A stretch of 64,000 bases of DNA from Mycobacteriales bacterium (GCA_030697205.1 JAUYQP010000041.1:1-64000); one strand, 5' to 3'. Numbered from the stretch's first letter, positions 32,093 to 42,500 are shown. The notes: generated by a model not told the origin, from the sequence alone. Translations and numbers: made by a program.

Positions 32093-33697
32093 GTGGTCCT
32101 CGGAGCCCGTGTCCTGCGCTCCCGTCCCGCCGTCGCCGCCCTCGTGGTCGCGACCGGAGCAGCAGCCTGGACGGCTGCGCCCGCGCAGGCGGCCGACCCG
32201 CGGACGCGGGTGGTCGTCGTCGTCGTCGACGGGCTGCGCCCCGACGAGGTGGCGCTGATGCCGTTCCTGTCCTCGCTGGCCGCACAGGGCCGCTACTACA
32301 CCGAGTCCCGGTCGGTGATGGTGGCGGAGACGATCCCGAACCACGTCGCGATGGTCACCGGCACCTACCCGGACCGCAACGGCATCGTCGCGAACGACTT
32401 CCCCGACTCCGGCACCGGCCAGGTGCTCGGCAACGAGTCGCCGTCGTTCCTGCAGAGCGACTCGCTCTTCACCCTCGTCGAGAAGCAGTGCCCGACCCTG
32501 TCGACGGCGTCGGTGACGAGCAAGGACTACCTGTTCGAGGTGATGTCGCACGACCGCACCGGTGACGGCAGGACCGACGCGGACTCCAACTTCGACAACA
32601 CCAGCGACCCGACCTTCATCCCGGTCGCCGGCCTGACCCCGGACGAGCGCACCGTCGCCGAGGCGGTCACGGTCGTGGAGGAGCAGGACCCCGACTTCCT
32701 CTTCCTCAACCTCGGGTCGGTGGACCGCGTCGGTCACGTCGACGAGATCGGCGGCGTGACGTCGGCGCTGCCCACGGGCAGCCGACCGGCGGCCCGCGAC
32801 GTGCAGCGGACCCTCACCGACACCTACCTGCGCACCTTCGTCGAGCAGCTCCGCAGCAGCGAGCGCTGGGCGGAGACCGCCGTCATCGTCACGGCCGACC
32901 ACTCGATGGACTGGTCGCTGCCGACCGACACCGTGTCGCTGTCGGCCACCATGGAGGCCGACCCGCTGCTCGCCGGCGAGGTGGTCGTCGCGCAGAACGG
33001 CGGGGCCGCGCTCTACAGCCTCCTGAAGCGCAACGACCCCCAGGCGAAGGCCCGCCTGAAGCGGATGCGCGAGATCGCCATGGCCACCGACGGCGTGGAC
33101 GAGGCCCTCTACCGCCAGCCCAACCCGCTCGACGGCGGCACCGCCCACTGGGTCGGGGCCGTGCACCCCGACTGGCACCAGACCGGACCGCGCTCCGGCG
33201 ACCTGCTCGTGACAGTCGAGGACGGGCTGCGCGTCACCGAGCCGTCGTCGACCTCGAACCCGATCCCCGGCAACCACGGCATGCCCTCGACACTGCGGAT
33301 CCCCGTCATCGTCAGCGGTGGCCTGCCGGTCGCCGCCGCGACCGTCGCCGGCAGCGCCGACCCCTTCGTGCGCGCCGCCGATCAGGCGGAGAACGTCGAC
33401 GTGGCCCCGACGGCTGCTTGGCTGCTCGGGGTGGACCCCCCCGCCGGCGGCTTCGACGGTCGCGCGCTGTCGGAGGCCTTCCCGACCCGGCCGGCCGACA
33501 GCTGCATCAGCGCCCGGACCGCGACGCCGGGGACCGGCACCCCGCCCGCCGGCAGCCCGGTCCCCCCGGTCTCCGCTCCCGGCACCGGCTCGCTGCCCGT
33601 CACCGGCCTCACCGGCCTCCCACTCATCGGCGGCGTCCTGCTCGCCGCCTCGCTGGCCCAGCGACGACGTCGTCGTTGCACCAGCCGGGAGATCTGA
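32093..33697 (+). CDS. LPVTG-anchored alkaline phosphatase-superfamily phosphodiesterase
   Basis: A 534-residue precursor with a signal peptide (ending near PAQAA) and a nucleotide pyrophosphatase/phosphodiesterase-type catalytic domain. VVVVDGLRPDEV carries the first metal Asp, ETIPNHVAMVTG the nucleophile region (Thr/Asn of this class), and VTADHSMDW and GNHGMPSTLRIPVI the later His/Asp ligands. A Pro/Gly stalk leads to LPVTG, a hydrophobic segment and RRRRR, a complete cell-wall sorting signal. A true sortase must exist elsewhere, since the sortase-like protein here is degenerate. The GTG follows GGAG by 8 nt. A PHO box lies upstream and a secreted glycerophosphodiesterase 3 nt downstream. 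Confidence 0.88.
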   Translation: MVLGARVLRSRPAVAALVVATGAAAWTAAPAQAADPRTRVVVVVVDGLRPDEVALMPFLSSLAAQGRYYTESRSVMVAETIPNHVAMVTGTYPDRNGIVANDFPDSGTGQVLGNESPSFLQSDSLFTLVEKQCPTLSTASVTSKDYLFEVMSHDRTGDGRTDADSNFDNTSDPTFIPVAGLTPDERTVAEAVTVVEEQDPDFLFLNLGSVDRVGHVDEIGGVTSALPTGSRPAARDVQRTLTDTYLRTFVEQLRSSERWAETAVIVTADHSMDWSLPTDTVSLSATMEADPLLAGEVVVAQNGGAALYSLLKRNDPQAKARLKRMREIAMATDGVDEALYRQPNPLDGGTAHWVGAVHPDWHQTGPRSGDLLVTVEDGLRVTEPSSTSNPIPGNHGMPSTLRIPVIVSGGLPVAAATVAGSADPFVRAADQAENVDVAPTAAWLLGVDPPAGGFDGRALSEAFPTRPADSCISARTATPGTGTPPAGSPVPPVSAPGTGSLPVTGLTGLPLIGGVLLAASLAQRRRRRCTSREI

Positions 33698-33700
33698 CCC

Positions 33701-34678
33701 GTGCGCACCCGCTCCCTGCTCGTCCTGCCACTGCTCGCCCTCGGGCTGCTCCTCGCACCGCAGGCCGGCGCCGTCCCGCTCGAGGCGCCGCTCGACAAGG
33801 CGCTGGTGCTCGCCCACCGCGGCGCCAGCTACGACGCGCCCGAGCACACCTTCCCGGCGTACGACCGGGCCGTGCAGGCCGACACCGACTTCCTCGAGTG
33901 CGACCTGCAGCTGACCAAGGACGGGGTGCTCGTCTGCATCCACGACACGACCGTCGACCGCACGACCGGCGCGCAGCACACCGGCCGCGTCGACGCCTAC
34001 ACCCTTGCGCAGCTGCGCGCGATGGACTTCGGCTCGTGGTTCAACACGACCAACCCGACCCGTGCGAAGCCGGAGTTCGCGAGGGCCCGCGTCGTGCCCT
34101 TCGAGGAGCAGCTCGCCTGCTATCGCAGGGTTGCGCCGCGCATGCGCTTCCACATCGAGACCAAGGCCCCGTCGGAGTACGCCGGCAAGCTCGAGTCCCA
34201 GCTGGTCAAGGTCCTGAAGAAGCATCGCCTGCTCTCGACCGGTGACGAGCTGACCTCGCGGGTCGTCGTCCAGAGCTTCGAGCTGTCGTCGCTGGAGGCC
34301 ATGTCGAAGATCACACCGACGGTGCCGCGCGCGTTCCTCTTCGCCGTCCCGACCTCGCCGCAGCAGGCCCTCGCGCAGTTCCCGGACTACGTCGACATCG
34401 TCGCGCCCACCTACCAGTTCCTGCTGGCCCACCCGACCTTCACGACGCTCGCGCACGACGCAGGCCTGCCGGTGCACACCTACACCGTGGACCGCGAGCA
34501 GGAGATGGAGCAGCTGCTCGACCTCGGCGTCGACGGCATCTTCACCAACCGGCCCGACGTCCTGCGCCGCGTGATCGACAAGCGCGGCACGGGTGTCGCC
34601 GTCAAGGACCGCCCGCGCAAGCCGCTGACCGCCGGGTGCAAGGGCATCGCCGGCACCGTGCGCGGCCCGGTCCGCTGA
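33701..34678 (+). CDS. Secreted glycerophosphodiester phosphodiesterase (GlpQ-like)
   Basis: A 325-residue precursor with a signal peptide (about 1-24). GDPD motifs are complete: LAHRGASYDAPEHTFPAY (catalytic His-Arg and Glu), ECDLQLTKDGVLVCIHDTTVDRTT (metal acids and catalytic His) and HIETK. The C-terminal VDGIFTNRPDVLRRV is typical. The GTG starts 3 nt after the upstream stop, so it shares the PHO-box promoter with the phosphodiesterase. It should release glycerol 3-phosphate from teichoic or phospholipid-derived diesters outside the cell. Confidence 0.93.
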   Translation: MRTRSLLVLPLLALGLLLAPQAGAVPLEAPLDKALVLAHRGASYDAPEHTFPAYDRAVQADTDFLECDLQLTKDGVLVCIHDTTVDRTTGAQHTGRVDAYTLAQLRAMDFGSWFNTTNPTRAKPEFARARVVPFEEQLACYRRVAPRMRFHIETKAPSEYAGKLESQLVKVLKKHRLLSTGDELTSRVVVQSFELSSLEAMSKITPTVPRAFLFAVPTSPQQALAQFPDYVDIVAPTYQFLLAHPTFTTLAHDAGLPVHTYTVDREQEMEQLLDLGVDGIFTNRPDVLRRVIDKRGTGVAVKDRPRKPLTAGCKGIAGTVRGPVR

Positions 34679-34736
34679 GACCAGCTCCCCAGGGGCGCCC
34701 TGCTGTGCTCCTGCGTATCCTGCGTCCCCACGTCGG

Positions 34737-34756
34737 GACCGGCGCCGTCGCCGGTC
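34737..34756. terminator. Hairpin between convergent genes
   Basis: GACCGGCG (34737-34744) and CGCCGGTC (34749-34756) form a perfect 8-bp stem with a 4-nt loop, between the phosphodiesterase gene and the convergent MFS gene. Confidence 0.55.
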
Positions 34757-34812
34757 GCTCGGTGAGCAGCCGACCGCAGGGCCCGCACCGGTAGGGGTCG
34801 CGCAGGTGACGC

Positions 34813-36051
34813 TCAGGCGCCGGGCCGGCGAACTCCCCGCCGCAGCCGAGCCGTGACGACCAGCCCGGCGATCGGGATGAGGGCCGCGAGCACGAAGCCG
34901 GGGCCGGCGTAGGGGACGGCGACACCCACGGCTCCACCCACAGCCCAGCCCAGCTGCAGCCCGGTCTCACTGCGGGCAAAGGCCGAGCTCGTCGACCGCG
35001 CCGGGACGTGGGTCTGCAGCGCGGCGTCGAGGCGGAACTTCGCCAGCGACGCCCCCAGACCGGTCACGCCCGCGGCGAGCGCCGCGTTGAGGGCGCTCGG
35101 GGAGAACGCCGCGATCAGGCAGACCGCGGCCGGCACCACGAGCGAGGTCAGCGTGATGCGGGTGACGACCCGCTCGGGCAGCCGGCTGGCCGCGAGCGTT
35201 CCGAGCAGCTGACCCACCACCGCACCGGACAGCACCACCGCGATCGTCGTCCCCGACACGTCGCGCTCGCGCAGCAGGAAGGCCAGGAAGATCGTGAGCA
35301 TCCCGGCCAGCGCCCGCAGCGACACCGCCGCCACCAGCGGCCGCAGGACGACTGCAGGGGCAGACCTCAGGCGGTACGCCGAGGACGCCGGCGCGTCCGT
35401 CCGGTGCTCGTCCACGTGGTCGGGCAGGCGCACCGCGGCCACCGCCGCGACGAGCAGGACGAGCGCGCCCAGCCGCAGGGTCCACGCCCCGGAGCCGGTG
35501 ACGGTGAGCAGCAGGGCACCGATCGCCGCCGCCACCGAGGCGCTCGCGACGCTCGCGATGTTGAGCCGGGCGTTGGCCTGCACGAGGGTCACCCGCTCGG
35601 GACGCACCCGTGCGACGGCCGCCGAGCGGGCGACGCCGTAGGCCCGCGACAGCACGAGCACCGCGAGTGCCGCGGGGTAGAGGGCGAGGCTCGCCAGCCA
35701 CCCGGCCATCGACCAGGCGACCAGGCCGCGGACGCCGCAGGTCAGCGCGAGCACGTTGCGGCGACCGTGCCGGAAGCGGTCGAGCAGCGGGCCCGCGACG
35801 GGGACGAGGAAGGAGAACGGCAACAGGGTCAGCAGCAGGTAGAGCACGACCCGGCCGCGGGCCTCACCGAGCGGTACCTGGAAGAACAGGCTCCCGGCGA
35901 GGCTGACCGTGATGAGGGCGTCGCCCGCGGAGTGCAGCGCGTGCACCGACAGCAGGGCAGCCAGGCCGCTGTGGTCCGCGCCGTCGGCGTGCGCGGCCCG
36001 CCGCACGCGGGCGGCTGCGGCGCCCACGAGGCGTCCCGTCGTACCTGGCAT
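34813..36051 (-). CDS. MFS-family transporter
   Basis: A 412-residue membrane protein with about 12 hydrophobic segments. The loop DRFRHGRRNVLA between segments 2 and 3 fits the MFS motif, and the arrangement in two six-helix halves is clear. A 37-residue hydrophilic N-terminus precedes the first segment. The ATG at 36051 was chosen over an upstream frame that would overlap the divergent gene. The substrate is unknown. The divergent SRPBCC gene starts 36 nt away. Confidence 0.85.
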   Translation of the reverse strand: MPGTTGRLVGAAAARVRRAAHADGADHSGLAALLSVHALHSAGDALITVSLAGSLFFQVPLGEARGRVVLYLLLTLLPFSFLVPVAGPLLDRFRHGRRNVLALTCGVRGLVAWSMAGWLASLALYPAALAVLVLSRAYGVARSAAVARVRPERVTLVQANARLNIASVASASVAAAIGALLLTVTGSGAWTLRLGALVLLVAAVAAVRLPDHVDEHRTDAPASSAYRLRSAPAVVLRPLVAAVSLRALAGMLTIFLAFLLRERDVSGTTIAVVLSGAVVGQLLGTLAASRLPERVVTRITLTSLVVPAAVCLIAAFSPSALNAALAAGVTGLGASLAKFRLDAALQTHVPARSTSSAFARSETGLQLGWAVGGAVGVAVPYAGPGFVLAALIPIAGLVVTARLRRGVRRPGA

Positions 36052-36086
36052 GCCCTGAGCATGTCCCCTCGTCCTAGGGTCACGCC

Positions 36087-36530
36087 ATGCCCCCCACCGC
36101 ACAGCGCTCCGTGTCCGCCTCGATCGAGGTGGCGGCGCCGCCCGAGGCGGTCTTCGCGCTGCTCTCCGACCCGCACCGCCACCCCGAGATCGACGGCAGC
36201 GGCACCCTGCGCCGCACCCTGTCCGGTCCGCACCGCCTCGCTCTCGGCGACACCTTCGGCATGCGGATGCAGTGGGGACTGCCCTACGTCATGCGCAACA
36301 CCGTGGTCGAGGTCGAGCCCGACCGGCTGATCGCCTGGCGGCACCCCGGTCGGCACCGCTGGCGCTACACCCTCGAGCCGACCCCGACCGGCACCCGCGT
36401 GACCGAGACCTTCGACTGGTCGACCACACCGCTGGCCCGCGTCCTCGAGCGGCTGCAGGTGCCGGCCCGCAACCTGCGCTCCATCGAGGCGACGCTGCAA
36501 CGGCTGAAGGCGGTCGTCGAGCGGGGTTGA
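36087..36530 (+). CDS. SRPBCC (START-like) family protein
   Basis: A 147-residue protein with the helix-grip fold pattern: VSASIEVAAPPEAVFALLSDPHRHPEID at the start, a central beta sheet, and the long C-terminal helix RNLRSIEATLQRLKAVVER. Such domains bind hydrophobic ligands or act in polyketide and stress pathways; no specific role is assigned. The ATG follows a TAGGGT hexamer by 6 nt with no Shine-Dalgarno, so a leaderless start is likely. Confidence 0.82.
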   Translation: MPPTAQRSVSASIEVAAPPEAVFALLSDPHRHPEIDGSGTLRRTLSGPHRLALGDTFGMRMQWGLPYVMRNTVVEVEPDRLIAWRHPGRHRWRYTLEPTPTGTRVTETFDWSTTPLARVLERLQVPARNLRSIEATLQRLKAVVERG

Positions 36531-36535
36531 CGACG

Positions 36536-36570
36536 TAGGTGAACGTCGTTATGTTATCGACGTTCATCTA
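36536..36570. promoter_or_regulatory. Palindromic TetR operator over the MMPL promoter
   Basis: TAGGTGAACGTCG (36536-36548) and CGACGTTCATCTA (36558-36570) form a 13-bp inverted repeat with one mismatch around 9 nt. The central TTATGTTAT is AT-rich against a very GC-rich background and contains a -10-like TATGTT. The GTG of the MMPL gene follows 14 nt later, behind GGAGG. Autorepression of the MMPL-tetR pair is the simplest reading. Confidence 0.8.
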
Positions 36571-36584
36571 CTGGAGGGGTCGTC

Positions 36585-38840
36585 GTGCTCGGTCTGCTCG
36601 CACGTCGTGTGGTCGCGCTCCGCAAGGTCGTCCTGCTGCTCGCGCTGCTCTTCGTCGGGGTCGCCGGCGCGCTGGGTGGCGGGGTCGCCGAGGAGCTGTC
36701 CTCCGGCGGCTTCGACGACCCGAAGGCGCCGTCGGTCGCGGCGACCACGCTGCTCGAGTCGGAGTTCGACGCCGGCTCGGCCAATGTCTTCCTGCTCGCC
36801 TCGGTCGATCCGGGCACCCCGAGCGGGGTCGACGGTGCGAAGGCTGCCGGCCTCGCCCTGACCGAGCGGCTGGCGGCCGAGCCGGGCGTCATCCAGGTGC
36901 GCTCCTACTGGACCACCGGCGCCGACGTCCTCAAGAGCACCGACGGCACGAAGGCGCTCGTCCTCGGGCGCTTCACCGGCACCGAGGACGAGCAGATCGA
37001 CAAGGCCGCGGAGCTCGCACCGCGCTACAACGGCGAGTTCCAGGGGCTCACCGTCGGCCTCGGTGGCGAGATGGAGGTCTTCCGCCAGGTCGGCGACACC
37101 ATCGAGCGCGACCTGGCCCGCGCTGAGGCGATCGCCTTCCCCGTCACCGCCGTGCTGCTCGTGCTCGTCTTCGGGTCCGCGATCGCGGCCGGCCTGCCGC
37201 TGCTCGTCGGGATCCTGTCGATCCTCGGCACGTTCCTCACGCTGCACGTCCTGCAGTCGTTCACCGACGTCTCGGTCTACTCCGTCAACCTCGCGATCTC
37301 GCTCGGCCTCGGCCTCGGCATCGACTACGCGCTGTTCATGGTCACCCGCTTCCGCGAGGAGCTCAAGGGCGGCCTCGAGGTCCCCGACGCGGTCGTCCGC
37401 ACGGTCCGCACGGCCGGGCGCACGGTGCTGTTCTCCGCCCTCACGGTGCTGCTCTCGCTCGGCGCGCTGTGGGTCTTCCCGCTCTACTTCCTGCGCTCCT
37501 TCGCCTACGCCGGCATCGCTGCCGTCTTCTTCGCCGCCGTCGGCGCGCTGGTCGTGCTTCCCGCCGCCCTGGCGGCGCTCGGCCACCGCGTCGACCGCTA
37601 CGACCTGCGCAAGCCCGTCCGCCGGCTGCTGCGCCGCCCCGAGCCGACCCCGCAGGAGCTCGCCGAGCACGGCATGTGGCACCGCATCGCCGTCACCGTG
37701 ATGAAGCGCCCGCTGCCGATCGCCACCGGCGTCATCGCGCTGCTGCTCTTCGTCGGCTCGCCCTTCCTCGGCGTGCAGTTCGGCCTGCCCGACGACCGGG
37801 TGCTGCCGCGGGAGGCGAGCGGTCAGCAGCTCGCCCAGGTCGTCCGCGACGACTTCCCCACCAACGAGCAGTACGCCCTGTCGCTCGTCGCGACCGACGT
37901 CGGTGACCCGTCGCAGCGGCGGGCCGACATCGACTCCTACGCCGCATCGCTGTCCGCCGTGCAGGGCGTGGTCCGGGTCGATGCCTTCACCGGCAGCTAC
38001 GCCGGCGGCACCCGGGTCGTGCCGGGCAGCGACGCGAGCACTGGCTTCGCGTCCGACGACGCGACCTACCTGTCGGTCGTGCCCGACAAGGACTCGGCCT
38101 ACGGCCCGGGGGGCGAGCAGCTCGTCGAGCGGCTGCGCGACGTCGGCTCGCCCTTCGACGAGCTCGTCGTCGGAGGCGCCGCCGCATCGCTGTCGGACAC
38201 CAAGGCCTCGCTCGCCGACAGCCTGCCGCTCGCGCTCGGCCTCATCGCGGTGGCGACGTTCGTCCTGCTGTTCCTGTTCACCGGCTCGGTGGTCGTCCCG
38301 ATCAAGGCCGTGGTGCTCAACCTGCTGTCGCTGACCGCGACGTTCGGCGTGATGGTGTGGGTCTTCCAGGAGGGGCACCTCACCTGGCTGATCGGCGACC
38401 CGATCACCACCGGCACCCTCGACACCACGACGCCGATCCTGATGTTCTGCGTGCTGTTCGGCCTGTCGATGGACTACGAGGTGTTCCTCCTCTCCCGCAT
38501 CAAGGAGGAGTACGACGAGCACGGCGACAACACCCGCGCCGTGGCGATGGGGCTGGAGAAGACCGGGCGGCTGGTCTCCGCGGCGGCCGGCCTGCTCGCG
38601 CTGGTCTTCCTCGCCTTCGTCTCCTCCGACATCGCCTTCATCAAGCTGCTCGGCCTCGGCACGGCGCTCGCGGTCGTGGTCGACGCGACCCTCGTGCGCG
38701 GAGCCCTGGTGCCGGCCTTCATGCGGCTCGCGGGTCGGGCCAACTGGTGGGCGCCCCGGCCGCTGCGGCGGCTGCACGACCGCATCGGCCTGCGCGAGGC
38801 GCCGGAGCCGGTGCAGGACAGGGAGCTCGTGGGTGTCTGA
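36585..38840 (+). CDS. MMPL-family RND exporter
   Basis: A 751-residue inner-membrane transporter with two repeats of one plus five membrane segments and large external loops (about 40-180 and 410-540). SLGLGLGIDYALFMVTRFREEL and LFGLSMDYEVFLLSRIKEEYDEHGD are the paired MMPL signatures with the proton-relay Asp-Tyr pairs. MMPL proteins export lipids or drugs. The GTG start is 11 nt after GGAGG. Its stop overlaps the tetR GTG by 8 nt. Confidence 0.93.
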   Translation: MLGLLARRVVALRKVVLLLALLFVGVAGALGGGVAEELSSGGFDDPKAPSVAATTLLESEFDAGSANVFLLASVDPGTPSGVDGAKAAGLALTERLAAEPGVIQVRSYWTTGADVLKSTDGTKALVLGRFTGTEDEQIDKAAELAPRYNGEFQGLTVGLGGEMEVFRQVGDTIERDLARAEAIAFPVTAVLLVLVFGSAIAAGLPLLVGILSILGTFLTLHVLQSFTDVSVYSVNLAISLGLGLGIDYALFMVTRFREELKGGLEVPDAVVRTVRTAGRTVLFSALTVLLSLGALWVFPLYFLRSFAYAGIAAVFFAAVGALVVLPAALAALGHRVDRYDLRKPVRRLLRRPEPTPQELAEHGMWHRIAVTVMKRPLPIATGVIALLLFVGSPFLGVQFGLPDDRVLPREASGQQLAQVVRDDFPTNEQYALSLVATDVGDPSQRRADIDSYAASLSAVQGVVRVDAFTGSYAGGTRVVPGSDASTGFASDDATYLSVVPDKDSAYGPGGEQLVERLRDVGSPFDELVVGGAAASLSDTKASLADSLPLALGLIAVATFVLLFLFTGSVVVPIKAVVLNLLSLTATFGVMVWVFQEGHLTWLIGDPITTGTLDTTTPILMFCVLFGLSMDYEVFLLSRIKEEYDEHGDNTRAVAMGLEKTGRLVSAAAGLLALVFLAFVSSDIAFIKLLGLGTALAVVVDATLVRGALVPAFMRLAGRANWWAPRPLRRLHDRIGLREAPEPVQDRELVGV

Positions 38841-39558
38841 GCCTCGCCGGCGGTCGCCGCGCGGGCAGGGGGCCGCCCTGCGCGGCGACCTGCTGCGCGC
38901 CGCCATGGACCTGCTCGCGGAGACCGGCTCCGAGGAGGCCGTGTCGATGCGTGCCGTCGCGACCCGGGCCGGCGTCAGCGTTCCGTCGGTCTACCTCCAC
39001 TTCGCCGACAAGCAGGCGCTGCTCGACGCCGTCTGCGACGAGGTCTTCGAGGCGCTGCACGTCACGATGAAGGCCGCCTCCGAGGACGCGCCGCACGTCT
39101 TCGAGGCCCTGCGGCGCCAGGGCGTGGCCTACGTCGAGTTCGCGCTGGCCAACCCCGAGCACTACCGGATCGTCATGATGCGGGCGCACCCGGCGGCGTC
39201 CGAGGGTGCCCCCGCCGACATGGAGATCGCCGGTGGCGCGTTCGGTCACCTCGTCGCGACGGTCGAGGCCTGCGTGGCCGCGGGGGTCTTCGAGGGCGAG
39301 CCGCTCCACATGGCGGTGCGGCTGTGGGCGGCTGCGCACGGCATCGCGGCCCTGCTGGTCGCCAAGCCCTACTTCCCCTGGCCACCTGTCGAGGAGCTCG
39401 TGGACAGCACCATCTGCATGGCCGGTCTTGGGCTCGTTCTGGAGTCCCGCGTCCGCGACCTGCGGGACAGGCCACTGGACGAGCTCGTCGCCAGGGTCGA
39501 AGCCGTCAGCCCGGTACCGGCTCCGCGTCGGCGGCGACCTGGGCCGGCAGGTCGGTGA
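38833..39558 (+). CDS. TetR-family repressor
   Basis: A 241-residue regulator. The N-terminal HTH is evident: RGDLLRAAMDLLAETGSEEAVSMRAVATRAGVSVPSVYLHFADKQALLDAVCDEVF. The C-terminal ligand domain resembles the TetR_C WHG group (WAAAHGIAALLVA). It overlaps the MMPL gene and most likely binds the palindrome at 36536-36570. Its last 53 nt overlap the end of the convergent cyclase gene; the final [10 protein letters not shown] tail may be non-essential. Confidence 0.92.
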   Translation: MSEPRRRSPRGQGAALRGDLLRAAMDLLAETGSEEAVSMRAVATRAGVSVPSVYLHFADKQALLDAVCDEVFEALHVTMKAASEDAPHVFEALRRQGVAYVEFALANPEHYRIVMMRAHPAASEGAPADMEIAGGAFGHLVATVEACVAAGVFEGEPLHMAVRLWAAAHGIAALLVAKPYFPWPPVEELVDSTICMAGLGLVLESRVRDLRDRPLDELVARVEAVSPVPAPRRRRPGPAGR

Positions 39559-42500
39559 CGACGACCCGAGGTGCAAGCCGCCGGACCGCGAGGACGGCGC
39601 CCTTGCGCTCGTAGCGGTCGATCGCGTCGCGCAGGTCGGCCTGCGCCCCCTCGAGATCCCCCAGCAGCGCCCGTGTCTCTGCGCGGTCGGCCAGCACGTC
39701 GCCCTGGCTCGTGACCTCGTCGGTGCGGGCAGCCAGCCGCACTGCGTCGTCGGCGAGGCACAGGGCGCGCACGGCGTCGCCCTGGCGCGCCGCGAGCTTG
39801 GACTGCACGGCGCGCCAGCGCAGCTCGCTGATGACGTCGCCCTCCGACCCGACCCGGCGGCAGGCGTCGACCGCGGCCTGGGCCCCGTCAGGGTCACCGC
39901 AGCGCCACCGCGCCTCAGCCAGCAGCGCGAGCAGGGTCGACCGGTAGGCCCGGTCCCCCATGGACGCGAGCACCTCGCAGGACTGCTCGAGCACCGCTGC
40001 CGCACCCTGCGGGTCGTCGGCGAGCAGCAGCACCGGCCCGCGCATGAAGGCGGTGGCGGCCGCCGAGAGGTCACGCCCGAGCGAGCGGAAGACCTCGACG
40101 ACCTCGTCGAGCGTGTGCAGAGCCGCCGGCACCTCGCCCTGCAGGGCGAGCGTCCCGGCGAGGCGCGCCTGGACGGAGGCGCGGTGGGGTCGGCTGATGC
40201 CCGGCTCGTCCGCCATGCGCTGCAGCCGTCGACGCACCTCGCCGGCATGCGTCGGGCCGTGGAACAGGCTGCCCACGAGCAGCGACTCCGCGAGCTCGCG
40301 CAGTCGCTGGTCGTTGGCCCGCCTGGCGTGCAGCAGCGCGCGGTCGAGCGGCTCCTGCATCGCCGCCCACCGGACGCGGTACTGCAGCGCGCCGGCCTCG
40401 AGCTGGTGGACCAGGGACAGACCGTGGTCGTCTCCCGCCGCCCGCAGCACCGGCACCACCTCGTCGACCAGCGCGGGGACGAGGTCGACCGCGCCCTCGG
40501 GCCGGGTCGAGCGCAACAGGTCCATCAGGGCGATCCGGGCGTGCGCGACGGCCGTGTCGTGGCCGCCGGCCCTCGCCCTCTCGAGCACGTCGCGCAGCTG
40601 CTCCTCCGCACCGGCCAGGTCGCCGGTGAGCGCGCGCACCCGTGCGAGGTCGGGGACGAGCAGCAGCCGCCGCACGTCGTCGTCGGGGAGCAGCGCGCAG
40701 GCCCTGCCGAGCAACGACACCGCCGCGCGCGCATCGCCGGTCAGAGCGCGGCGACCGGCGCGCCCGAGGAGGTCGGCCGCGTCGTCGCGCAGCGCGGTCG
40801 CGTCGACGCCGATCTCGGACAGGTGGCGCACGGCCTCCTCGAGGTGACCGCCGGCCAGCTCGTCACGACCGGGCTCCGCGGCCAGTCGCCTCCCGACCTG
40901 CTCGTGCAGCCGGGCCCGCTCCGCCCGCGGCAGCCCGGCGTAGGCAGCCTCCCTGACCAGGCTGCTGGGAAAGCTACGCGTCGTCCCCGCTCCCAGCAGG
41001 AGGTCGCGGCGCACCAGGGCGTCGAGCAGTCCGTCGAGGTCCTCGCGCAGCCCGGTGTCGACCAGGCCCGCGACATCGGCCATCGCGAAGTCCTTGCCCA
41101 GCAGCGCGCCTCGCTCGAGGACGTGGCGCTCCGCCGGAGGGAGCCGGTCGAGGCGGGCGGCCAGCAGGGCTGCGACCGTCGGCGGGAGGTCCAGCGACCG
41201 CGGGTCGCCGTGCAGCTCCCAGCGCTGGCCCTCGCGCACGAGCCGCCCGGACTCGATGAGCACCGACACCAGCTGCTCGAGGTAGAGCGGGTTGCCCCCG
41301 GCCGCCTCGAGCACGAGGTCGACGACCTCCGACGGCGCGGTGGCCGGGGCCAGCAGCAGGACAGCGTGGCGGCGGGCGTCCGCCGCGCCCATCGGTGGCA
41401 GGCAGAGCGACAGCGACTGACGCAGGCCCGCCCCCCAGGCAGGACAGGCGTCGCGCAGCGTGGGCCGAGCCGTGGCGAGCACGACGACGGGGGCGTCGTC
41501 GAGACGTCGCACGACGTTCTGCACGACCTCGAGGACCTCCGGCTCCGCACCGTGCAAATCCTCGAGCACGATCACGCACGGAGCCTGCGAAGCAAGCCAC
41601 CGCGTCTGCAGCGCCAGCGCCCAGCTCACCTCGGAGACGGTGAGGCCGGTGCCCTCGTCCGCGAGCGCCGCCAGCACGCTGCGGGCATCGGCGGGGAGGT
41701 GGTCGACGGGCAGCCCTTCGAGCAGCTGTGGCAGCGGCGACCACCGGACCCGCGCGCCGTAGGCCCGGGTGCGGACGCGCCGGGTGAGCACGCCGGCGAC
41801 GGCCTGCTCGTCGAGGAAGTCGTCAACGAGCCGCGACTTCCCGAGGCCCGCCTCCCCGAGGACCGTCACGAGGTGCGCCGTCCCGCCGCGGACGGTGCGC
41901 TCGACGGTCGCGGCGAGCAGCGCCCGCTCGCTGGAGCGGCCGACGAGGGAGGTGCGCCGGACCCGACGATGTCCCTGTCGCACAGCCAGCAGCGGGTGGG
42001 CGCGCACGGCAGCGGTCCGGCCACGCAGGACCAGCTCGCGCGGCTCACCCGTCCGCACGACGCTGCGCAGCAGCTGCGCCGTGTCGGGCCCGAGCAGCAC
42101 CTCACCCGGACCGGCCTGCTGCTGCAGGCGGGCTGCGACGACGACGGCGTCACCGAGGACGAGTCCCTGCTCGCTGTCGGGCTGGGTGAGGACCTCGCCG
42201 GTGTTCAGCGCGGTGCGCAGGGCGAGCCGCACTCCTGTCCGGTCCGACAGCTGGTCGAGCAGCGGAGCCAGCCGGTCGGCGACCGCCAGCGCTGCGGAGG
42301 CCGCCCGCTGCGCGTCGTCCTCCCGCGACACCGGCACGCCGAACACGGCCATGACGGCGTCCCCGGCGTACTTCTCGAGGGTGCCGCCGTGCTCCTCCAG
42401 GATCACCCGCAGGGCCCCGTGGAGCTCGGTCGTGATGCGTCGCACGACCTCGGTGTCGAGCCGCTCGGCGAGGATCGCCAGGCCGTCCGCGTCGGTGAAC

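Noticed and set aside
32015-34477. Open frame of 820 codons on the minus strand
   Set aside because: It covers the phosphodiesterase and GlpQ-like genes in antisense, both of which have clear motifs and signal peptides.
36564-38906. Open frame of 780 codons on the minus strand
   Set aside because: It is the antisense shadow of the MMPL gene; Asp/Glu/Gly/Arg-rich without motifs.
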